A stretch of 21,429 nucleotides of DNA from CAZAEL01 sp964484135 (lineage in GTDB: Bacteria > Elusimicrobiota > Elusimicrobia > FEN-1173), in assembly GCA_964484135.1 (NCBI GenBank), contig CAZAEL010000039.1:1-21429 (forward strand). Reading direction: 5' to 3'. The translations under genes were made by a program, and so were the position numbers. Within the stretch, counting starts at the first letter, position 1. Every line of letters starts with the position of its first letter. Below are positions 1 through 5,127 of the stretch, one piece after another. The notes beneath the pieces were generated by a model. The model was given only the letters and a program-made list of their open reading frames with translations, was not told the origin of the DNA and did not search any database.

Positions 1-367
1 GGGCATACCATTGAAAAGCGGCCACATTGTTCCGCGAAACGCCTCTTCCCTCTTCATAAAAAGAAGCCAAATAAACCTGTGCTTCCTTATGATCCTTGAG
101 CGCCGCTTTTCGCATCCATTTGACCGCCTCCACATCCAAATCCCTATGTGATCCGTATTGAGTTGAAACCACGGAGGTGTTCCTTGATAATTTATGATAC
201 GAAAGCCCTAATTCATATTGCGCCTGGATATCGCCGTTTTTTGCCGCCTCATAAATCGAAGAATCTCTTAGCGGATCAAAATTAAACACATCGTCGCCTG
301 CAAAACACAAATTAGGATTCAATGCCAGTATTACCACCGCCATCAAGCATCTACTGCTTTTATTCAT
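1..367 (-). CDS. Secreted Sel1-repeat protein (3' end outside window)
   Basis: The frame opens with ATG at 367, about 6 bases after a strong AGGGAGG ribosome-binding site, and stays open to the window edge (122 codons seen). The first 23 residues look like a Sec signal peptide: a basic start (MNKSSR), a hydrophobic core and a cut site near CFA|GDD. Residues around 75-122 carry Sel1-type (TPR-like) repeats, with motifs such as EAVKWMRKAAL, AQVYLASFYEEGRGV and AAFQWYA. Sel1 proteins are helical-repeat scaffolds that usually act in protein-protein contacts, often outside the cytoplasm; the partner here is unknown. Base composition drops to roughly 40-50% G+C, against about 70% or more in the adjacent mgtE, and the codons are AT-rich, which suggests later acquisition. 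The frame and family are secure; the full length cannot be judged. Confidence 0.85.
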   Translation of the reverse strand, partial: MNKSSRCLMAVVILALNPNLCFAGDDVFNFDPLRDSSIYEAAKNGDIQAQYELGLSYHKLSRNTSVVSTQYGSHRDLDVEAVKWMRKAALKDHKEAQVYLASFYEEGRGVSRNNVAAFQWYA

Positions 368-434
368 ACAACCACCTCCCTAAGGCAATCACCTTTCGCC
401 GAGAAACCCTGAAGACATGTCCGCTTCAACTCAA

Positions 435-1670
435 TCACCTCACCAGCACCGTGGCCAGGGAGAGGAACAGCCCCATGCTGGCCACGTCCGTGGCCGTGGT
501 GAGGAAGATGCTGGAGGCGGTGGCCGGGTCCGCGCCCAGGCGGCGGAGCCCCAGCGGGATGAGCGCGCCGGAGAGCCCGCTGACCACGCAGCTCCCCACC
601 ATGGCCAGGAACACGATGAAGGCCAGGAGCAGCGCGTCCGGGTTGTGCTGGGCGCTCGCGGAAACGAACATGCCCAGGCCCGCGGTCACGCCCACCAAAG
701 CGCCGTTCAGAAGGCCCAGCAGGGCCTCCTTGGCGACCAGGGCCCGCTCCGTGCCGGGCTTGAGTTCCCCCAGCGTCATGCCGCGCAGGGCCACGGCCAG
801 GGCCTGGCAGCCGGTGTTGCCGGACTGGCCGGCCAGCACGGGCAGGAACGTGGCCAGGATCACCAGCCGGTCGATGGTGCCCTGGAAGATCCCCACCACG
901 GCCGCGGCCAGAAAGGCCGTGAGCAGGTTGAGCTGGAGCCAGGGATGGCGGAACTTGAGGCTGCGGCCCCAGGGCGTGGAGAGGCGCTCTTCCTTGTCGA
1001 TACCCACCATGCGGCCGGCCTGGGCGCTGATCTCGTACGCCTGGGCCTCGAACAGGGCCTGGCCCCGCAAAAGGCCCACCAGGGTGCCGTCCGTCTCGCA
1101 GACGGGGTAAACGGGGAAATGCCGCGTGACCACGGCCTTCATGGCCTCGGTGAGGTCCATGTGGGGCGTGAGGAAGAAGGGCTTTTGGAGCATGATGTCC
1201 GCCAGGGGCGTGGAATGGGAGGACAAAAGGAGGTCCCGCATGGTCACCACGCCCGTCAGCCGCCCGTCCTCCACCACGAAGCCGTAGGTCACCAGGGTCT
1301 TTTGCGAAAGTTCCCGGACCTGCTCGATGGTTTCCCCCACGGTCTGGAACGGGCCGAAGACCGTCAAGGGGGGCTCCATGAGGCGGCCCACGGAATCCTC
1401 GGGGTACACCTGGTTGCGCATCCACTGTTTGCGCTGTTGGGGCGAGGCCACGGCCAGCACGGCCTCCCGGTCGGTCTCGGTCATTTCGTCCAGCACGCGC
1501 TGGGCCGCGGCCGGGTTCATGGACTGCAGGACCTGGACCTTGGTGGCGGGCGTTACGCTGGTCAGCAGGCGGGCCGCGTCTTCGCCGCTCCGCGCGGAAA
1601 CCTCGGCGGCCAGATGGTCGGCGGGGGTCGCGGACGGGGCTTCGACTTCGTGTTCGGTCTTGTGGGCCAT
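435..1670 (-). CDS. mgtE: MgtE-family Mg2+ channel/transporter
   Basis: A 411-residue inner-membrane Mg2+ channel. The order is typical: a helical N domain (about 15-90), two CBS domains (about 97-150 and 158-215), a connecting plug helix and a five-helix membrane domain from about 245. The pore-lining segment GQSGNTGCQ (281-289) corresponds to the family GGNxGxQ region, and the last helix keeps the ion-binding Asp (D395 in TTATDVASM) known from Thermus MgtE. In the family, the cytosolic domains sense Mg2+ and close the pore. I chose the ATG at 1670 because AGGGAGGA lies 6-7 bases upstream; an in-frame ATG at 1709 has no such site and would sit very close to the promoter at 1724-1732. The leader of about 45 bases is too short for an M-box riboswitch. 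The protein is a little shorter than the usual ~450 residues, mainly in the N domain. Confidence 0.95.
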   Translation of the reverse strand: MAHKTEHEVEAPSATPADHLAAEVSARSGEDAARLLTSVTPATKVQVLQSMNPAAAQRVLDEMTETDREAVLAVASPQQRKQWMRNQVYPEDSVGRLMEPPLTVFGPFQTVGETIEQVRELSQKTLVTYGFVVEDGRLTGVVTMRDLLLSSHSTPLADIMLQKPFFLTPHMDLTEAMKAVVTRHFPVYPVCETDGTLVGLLRGQALFEAQAYEISAQAGRMVGIDKEERLSTPWGRSLKFRHPWLQLNLLTAFLAAAVVGIFQGTIDRLVILATFLPVLAGQSGNTGCQALAVALRGMTLGELKPGTERALVAKEALLGLLNGALVGVTAGLGMFVSASAQHNPDALLLAFIVFLAMVGSCVVSGLSGALIPLGLRRLGADPATASSIFLTTATDVASMGLFLSLATVLVR

Positions 1671-1723
1671 GGGCGTCCTCCCTTGGGAGACTGGTCTGAG
1701 CGGGGCCAAAAATCGTTTGAAGG

Positions 1724-1732
1724 ATTATACCA
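1724..1732 (-). promoter_or_regulatory. Extended -10 promoter for mgtE
   Basis: Read on the minus strand this is TGGTATAAT, a perfect extended -10 (TGn plus consensus TATAAT), about 55 bases upstream of the mgtE start. No TTGACA-like -35 lies 16-18 bases further upstream, which is normal for extended -10 promoters. It sits between the M48 terminator and mgtE, exactly where a separate promoter is needed. Expected transcription start near 1717. Confidence 0.7.
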
Positions 1733-1768
1733 GACAATGGCCCGGGCGGAGGTCCCGCGCGCCGGGCG

Positions 1769-1805
1769 AAAAAAAGAGCCGGGGGCCCCGGGGGGCCCGC
1801 CGGCT
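1769..1805 (-). terminator. Rho-independent terminator after the M48 protease gene
   Basis: On the minus strand, a long GC-only stem (AGCCGG with CCGGCT, continued by GGGCCC with GGGCCC around a small loop) is followed by C and seven T. It starts about 28 bases after the stop codon at 1834. It separates the tRNA-Met/M48 transcript from mgtE. Confidence 0.9.
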
Positions 1806-1833
1806 TCTCATGCGTTCGACGGGGCGGAGAGGA

Positions 1834-2643
1834 CTATCTGTACGGGCTTTTTTCGTACTCCGCCAGGGCCTCGGGGAGCCACTTCTGGATGTCCTTGATG
1901 CGGGTCTCGTGGCTGGGGTGGGTGGACAGAAATTGCGGCGGCTGTTTTCCCCCGCCCAGGGCGCCCATGCGGCCCCAGAAGGCCGCGGCCTCCCGGGGAT
2001 CGTACCCGGCCTTGGCCATGTACACCAGGCCGATGCGGTCCGCCTCGCTTTCCTGCATGCGGCCGTAGGGCAGGGCCAGGCCCACGTTGGCGCCGATGCC
2101 GTAGGCCGCGTTCACGGCGGCCTTGGTCTGGGCCTGGGCGTCCTTGGTGAGCTGGCCCACCAGTTTCTGCCCGGCGGAGAGCGCCATGGCCTGGGAGATC
2201 CGCTCCGCCCCGTGCTTGGCGATGGCGTGGGCCACCTCGTGCCCCATGACCACGGCCAGGCCGGTCTCGTCCCGGGTCACGGGCAGGATGCCGGTGTACA
2301 CCGCCACCTTGCCGCCGGGCATGCAGAAGGCGTTCACCGTGGCGGGGTCGTCGATGAGGTTGTATTCCCACTGGAAGTCCGGGCGGTTGGAGACCGCGGC
2401 GATGCGCGCGCCCACGCGCCGCACCATGTCCACCGCGGCCGGATCGCCCGACAGCTTGGCGCCCGCGATCAGTTCCCGGTACGCCTCGGCGGACTGGGCG
2501 TCCACCTTCTTGTCCGGCACCACGGCCAGGCTGCGGCGGCCCGTGACCGGGACCTTGTCCCCGAACTTGCCGAAAACGGGGAGGGCCGCGGCGGCGAGGA
2601 CGGCGATCAGGAGGACGGTCTTGAACGGGACGGTTCGGATCAT
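1834..2643 (-). CDS. Secreted M48-family zinc metalloprotease
   Basis: A 269-residue Zn-dependent endopeptidase of the M48 family, of the single-domain periplasmic kind (LoiP/YggG-like) involved in envelope protein quality control. The zinc motif HEVAH is at 135-139 and the third ligand is in ESEAD (Glu198, ExxAD pattern). The upstream segment PATVNAFCMPGGKVAVYTG (100-118) is the typical M48 edge strand. The N-terminus (residues 1-25) is a hydrophobic signal peptide or anchor with no lipobox Cys. I chose the ATG at 2643; longer in-frame starts would read into tRNA-Met. The Shine-Dalgarno is modest (AAGGAA, about 10 bases upstream). The start codon is only 24 bases from the 3' end of tRNA-Met, so the two are probably co-transcribed. 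It is followed by a strong terminator. The exact substrate is unknown. Confidence 0.93.
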   Translation of the reverse strand: MIRTVPFKTVLLIAVLAAAALPVFGKFGDKVPVTGRRSLAVVPDKKVDAQSAEAYRELIAGAKLSGDPAAVDMVRRVGARIAAVSNRPDFQWEYNLIDDPATVNAFCMPGGKVAVYTGILPVTRDETGLAVVMGHEVAHAIAKHGAERISQAMALSAGQKLVGQLTKDAQAQTKAAVNAAYGIGANVGLALPYGRMQESEADRIGLVYMAKAGYDPREAAAFWGRMGALGGGKQPPQFLSTHPSHETRIKDIQKWLPEALAEYEKSPYR

Positions 2644-2667
2644 GGGGGACGATTCCTTGAAAAAGCG

Positions 2668-2741
2668 TAGCGGGGGAGAGGATCGAACTCTCGACCTCAC
2701 GCTTATGAAGCGTGCGCTCTAACCAGCTGAGCTACCCCGCC
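2668..2741 (-). tRNA. tRNA-Met(CAT), probably elongator
   Basis: All arms fold: acceptor GGCGGGG with CCCCGCT (G1:U72 wobble), D stem GCTC/GAGC, anticodon stem CACGC/GCGTG with loop TTCATAA (anticodon CAT), and T stem GAGAG/CTCTC with loop TTCGATC. Discriminator A73 is at 2668; CCA is not encoded (CGC follows). It lacks the three G:C pairs in the anticodon stem and the 1:72 mismatch of an initiator. The tRNA-Ile2 type (lysidine-modified CAT) cannot be fully excluded from sequence alone. Confidence 0.95.
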
Positions 2742-2782
2742 GAGGGACAAGCCGCCTGGAAGCGGCCCGCCGTGAAACGTCA

Positions 2783-2791
2783 ATTATAACA
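2783..2791 (-). promoter_or_regulatory. Extended -10 promoter for tRNA-Met and the M48 gene
   Basis: Minus-strand TGTTATAAT, again TGn plus a perfect TATAAT, about 42 bases upstream of the tRNA 5' end. No clear -35 is present. Expected start near 2776 gives a leader of about 35 bases, removable by RNase P. It would drive tRNA-Met and, by read-through, the M48 protease gene. Confidence 0.7.
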
Positions 2792-2806
2792 TGCCGGTCC
2801 GATTCC

Positions 2807-2838
2807 CCGCCAGAGGCGAGGCTCGCCGACCGAGGCGG
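2807..2838. repeat. Small fold-back (nested inverted repeat) sequence
   Basis: Outer arms CCGCC (2807-2811) and GGCGG (2834-2838) enclose an inner hairpin GGCGA / TCGCC (2815-2819 and 2823-2827) with loop GGC. It lies 10 bases after the stop codon of the MORN-like gene and before the tRNA-Met promoter. No T-tract follows on the minus strand, so it is not a classical terminator; it could be a REP-like element or a 3'-end stabilising hairpin. Confidence 0.45.
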
Positions 2839-2847
2839 CCGCCAAGT

Positions 2848-3402
2848 TTATTTTTTCTTCCTCTCCTTTTTGACGAGCTTGCCCTTGGCGTTGTATTCCT
2901 TCCGCGCGATCTCTTCGCCGTTTTTGTAAACCACCACGGACTTGGTCTTGCCGTTTTCGTGCCATTCCACGGTCTTGCCGTGGAGCTTTCCCCGCTTGTA
3001 GCGCCACTCGGACAGGCGCTTGCCTTCCATGGAATAGGCGCGGCTCACGCCGTGCAGTTGGTCCTTGCGGTAGCTCCATTCGTACATGGGCTGGGCGTTT
3101 TTGTAGTAGTCGATGCACAGGCCGTCCAGTTTGCCGCCCCAGTAGGACAGCTCGGACATGACCTGGCCGGAAGGGTAATGTTTCTTGATGACGCCGTCCA
3201 CGATGGGCCCGGCCGCGGGCGCGGAGGGGGACGGGAGCGCCGGTACGGGCGCGGGGGTGGATGGAACCGCGGGCGCCGGGGCGGGCGCGGATGGGGGCGC
3301 GGGCGTGGGCATGGATCCGGGCCCAGGAAGGGCCTGGTCCTCCGCCTGGAGAGGAACCCATGAAAAAAACAGAAAAACCACAAAAAACAGGGGTTTTTTC
3401 AT
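2848..3402 (-). CDS. Secreted MORN-like (YwqK-family) repeat protein
   Basis: A 184-residue exported protein. Residues 1-20 are a signal peptide (MKKPLFF..., cut after VPLQA). Residues about 24-66 are a Pro/Ala/Ser-rich linker, probably disordered. From about 70 to the end there are repeated short beta units with aromatic, Gly and Asn/Lys positions (HYPSGQVMSELSYWGGKLDG, YKNAQPMYEWSYRKDQLHG, RYKRGKLHGKTVEWHENG, YNAKGKLVKK), matching MORN-like repeats of the kind annotated as YwqK-family antitoxin domains. That name is inherited: nothing here shows a toxin partner, and a surface or periplasmic binding role is equally possible. The start ATG at 3402 follows a weak GGGGA site. The gene stands alone between the plus-strand small-RNA candidate and tRNA-Met. 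The very basic tail (KKERKKK) is notable. Confidence 0.82.
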   Translation of the reverse strand: MKKPLFFVVFLFFSWVPLQAEDQALPGPGSMPTPAPPSAPAPAPAVPSTPAPVPALPSPSAPAAGPIVDGVIKKHYPSGQVMSELSYWGGKLDGLCIDYYKNAQPMYEWSYRKDQLHGVSRAYSMEGKRLSEWRYKRGKLHGKTVEWHENGKTKSVVVYKNGEEIARKEYNAKGKLVKKERKKK

Positions 3403-3443
3403 GAATTTTCCCCAAAAAAGCCCTTTTTTTGCACTCTTTTTAC

Positions 3444-3472
3444 TTGCATTTTTCCCCTTTTGGGACTAGGAT
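3444..3472 (+). promoter_or_regulatory. Candidate sigma70-type promoter on the plus strand
   Basis: TTGCAT (3444-3449) and TAGGAT (3467-3472) are separated by exactly 17 bases, giving a moderate -35/-10 pair that would start transcription near 3478-3480. It points into the hairpin series ending in the terminator at 3526-3552. Both boxes are imperfect, and the same AT-rich region must also carry the minus-strand promoter of the MORN-like gene. Confidence 0.4.
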
Positions 3473-3477
3473 AAAGG

Positions 3478-3552
3478 TGGCTGGCCATTCACCAGCCAAG
3501 CGGGTGAGTTCAACTCACCACCTCAAGCCCCGTCAGTGACGGGGCTTTTTTT
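3478..3552 (+). ncRNA. Candidate small structured RNA, about 75 nt
   Basis: Between the MORN-like gene and the ABC permease gene the plus strand carries three hairpins in a row: TGGCTGG / CCAGCCA (3478-3484 with 3492-3498, 7-base loop), GGTGAGTT / AACTCACC (3503-3510 with 3512-3519, near-perfect palindrome), and AGCCCCGTC / GACGGGGCT (3526-3534 with 3538-3546), the last followed by seven T. AGGTGG (3475-3480) can also pair with CCACCT (3518-3523), so an alternative fold exists if transcription starts slightly earlier. No protein-coding frame explains the structure. The hairpin stems and the plus-strand terminator argue for a transcript; no known RNA family is recognised. The alternative is that only the last hairpin matters, as a terminator against antisense transcription. 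Confidence 0.45.
3526..3552 (+). terminator. Rho-independent terminator, plus-strand orientation
   Basis: A 9-bp stem AGCCCCGTC / GACGGGGCT with loop AGT and a T-run at 3546-3552. Orientation is clearly plus: on the minus strand the stem is followed only by TTGAGG, though the A-run in front may give weak bidirectional activity for the permease gene that stops 8 bases away. Confidence 0.85.
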
Positions 3553-3559
3553 GTACCCC

Positions 3560-4351
3560 CTACGACGTGATCCGCACCAGCCGGCCGTTCTCCCGCCCCC
3601 GCTCCAGCATCATGAGGTAGAAAGACCCGAACCCGACGAGGGACAGCGCGTTCAACCCCAGGGCCAGGAAGAAGTGCGCCCAGGAGAAAATCCCGGTGTT
3701 CACCACGTCCCGCATGCCCTCCATGACGTGGGTGCTGGGCAACAGCAGGCACAGGGGCTTGAGCCAGGCGGGGTACACGGACAGGGGATAGAAGATGGCG
3801 GAAAAGGGCTGGATCAGGAAAGGCACGCCCCAGATGAGCGCCTCGGCCGCGTGGCCCCAGCGCAGGAGCAGGCCCGTGGTGAAAAGGCCCATGCCCCAGC
3901 CCATGAGCAGCAGGTTGAACATGAACGGGATGAAATAGAAACCCACCACCGAGGGGTCGAAGGCGTAGAAGGCCGCGGCCAGGGCCAGCAGGACGGCCAC
4001 GATGACGCCGGTCTTGAGCAGGCCGTACAGGCACACCGCCGCCACCCATTCCCAGGTGCGCAGGGGCGAGATGAACAGGTTCAGCACGTTGCGGGTCCAG
4101 AGTTCCTCCATGAAGGCCAGGCTCACGGCCTGCTGGGACCGGAAGAGGATGTCCCAGAAGATCAGGCCGTTCAGGAGCATGGCCAGGATCTTGCCGTATC
4201 CGTCCCCCACCTGGTCCCGCAGGTACATGGTGAAGAACCCCCACACCAAAAGCTCCATCACGGGCCAGAAGAAGAGGTCCATGAGCCGGGGCGAGCTGCG
4301 CAGGTACAGCAGCATGAACCGGTCCATGAGCGCGAGGATCCGCTGCCTCAT
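3560..4351 (-). CDS. ABC-2 type transporter permease
   Basis: A 263-residue integral membrane protein with about six hydrophobic helices (roughly 23-44, 54-70, 100-130, 134-165, 171-197 and 225-250) and an amphipathic N-terminal segment, the layout of the ABC-2 exporter permease family. The motif LPSTHVMEGMRDVV near the C-terminal third is typical of that family. The ATG at 4351 overlaps the stop of the preceding ATPase gene (ATGA), with a strong GGAGGAGGGGA site upstream, so translation is coupled. It pairs with that ATPase (4348-5127) to make an exporter; substrates in this family include drugs, polysaccharides and lipids, and nothing here decides which. It is the last gene of the hemE-hemG-malQ run. 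Confidence 0.9.
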   Translation of the reverse strand: MRQRILALMDRFMLLYLRSSPRLMDLFFWPVMELLVWGFFTMYLRDQVGDGYGKILAMLLNGLIFWDILFRSQQAVSLAFMEELWTRNVLNLFISPLRTWEWVAAVCLYGLLKTGVIVAVLLALAAAFYAFDPSVVGFYFIPFMFNLLLMGWGMGLFTTGLLLRWGHAAEALIWGVPFLIQPFSAIFYPLSVYPAWLKPLCLLLPSTHVMEGMRDVVNTGIFSWAHFFLALGLNALSLVGFGSFYLMMLERGRENGRLVRITS

Positions 4352-5127
4352 CGGTTCCCCTCCTCCACGGACTGCAGGTCGCCGGTGCGCGCCAGGTGGA
4401 TGAACACCTTTTCCAAAGACTCTTTTTTGAAATGGTCCCGCACCTGCCGGGGCGTGCCCTCGATGATCTTGCGGCCCTTGTGCAGGAAGATGACCCGGTC
4501 GCAGAGCGCCTCCACCTCCCCCATGTTGTGGGAGGTGTACAGGATGGTGAGGCCCTTTTCCTTTTGGATGCCCTTGAGCGCCTCCCGCACCCGCTCCGCG
4601 ATGTCCGGGTCCAGGCTGGCGGTGGGCTCGTCCAGGAACAGCACCTCCGGGTCGTTCAGGAGGCTCTTGCACAGGTTCACCCGCGTCTGCTCTCCCGAGG
4701 ACAGGGAGCCCGTGAGGTGGCCCTTCAGGGAGGTCAGGCCGAACTTTTCCAGGAGCTGGGCGATTTTCTCCCCGCGGCGGGACACGCCGTAGAGCCGGGC
4801 GAAGATGTCCAGGTTCTGCCCGACCTTCAGGTTGAAGGGGAGCTGGGTGTACGCGGACGAAAAGTTGATGCGGGGGTAGATGCGGTACTTGTCCCGGAAG
4901 GGCGACAGGCCGAACACGGACACCCGGCCGGAGCTGGGCGTGAGCATGCCCAAGAGGATGTGGATGGCCGTGGTCTTGCCCGCGCCGTTGGGGCCCAGGA
5001 GCCCCAGGATCTCCCCGGGCCGGGCCGAGAAGGACAGGTCCTGCAGGGCTTTGACCGGGCCGTAGTTTTTGGAGAGGCCCTCGGCCGTCAACGGCGGCGG
5101 GGCCGCGTTTCCGTCCGGCGCGGTCAC
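4348..5127 (-). CDS. ABC transporter ATP-binding subunit
   Basis: A 259-residue ABC ATPase. Walker A is GPNGAGKT (45-52), Q-loop Q95, signature LSSGEQ (142-147), Walker B VLFLDEPT (162-169), followed by the D-loop SLDP and switch His in TSHNM. The order and the C-terminal tail fit the ABC-2 exporter (CcmA/NodI-like) group. The start is GTG at 5127: it overlaps the malQ stop as GTGA and has GGAG about 7 bases upstream. The frame is also open upstream through malQ, but that stretch is antisense-like Gly/Pro/Arg-rich sequence in another frame of malQ and is not part of the protein. The C-terminus overlaps the permease start by four bases. Confidence 0.92.
   Translation of the reverse strand: MTAPDGNAAPPPLTAEGLSKNYGPVKALQDLSFSARPGEILGLLGPNGAGKTTAIHILLGMLTPSSGRVSVFGLSPFRDKYRIYPRINFSSAYTQLPFNLKVGQNLDIFARLYGVSRRGEKIAQLLEKFGLTSLKGHLTGSLSSGEQTRVNLCKSLLNDPEVLFLDEPTASLDPDIAERVREALKGIQKEKGLTILYTSHNMGEVEALCDRVIFLHKGRKIIEGTPRQVRDHFKKESLEKVFIHLARTGDLQSVEEGNR

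Noticed and set aside
1670..1723. M-box (Mg2+) riboswitch before mgtE
   Set aside because: Only about 45 bases lie between the expected transcription start and the ATG, far too short for that riboswitch.
2848..3402. Toxin-antitoxin locus based on the YwqK-like domain
   Set aside because: No adjacent toxin gene exists; the protein has a signal peptide and a linker, which does not fit a cytoplasmic antitoxin.
3185..3469. Plus-strand Gly/Ala-rich 94-codon frame
   Set aside because: It is antisense to the Pro/Ala linker of the MORN-like protein, and the low-complexity sequence reflects that linker.
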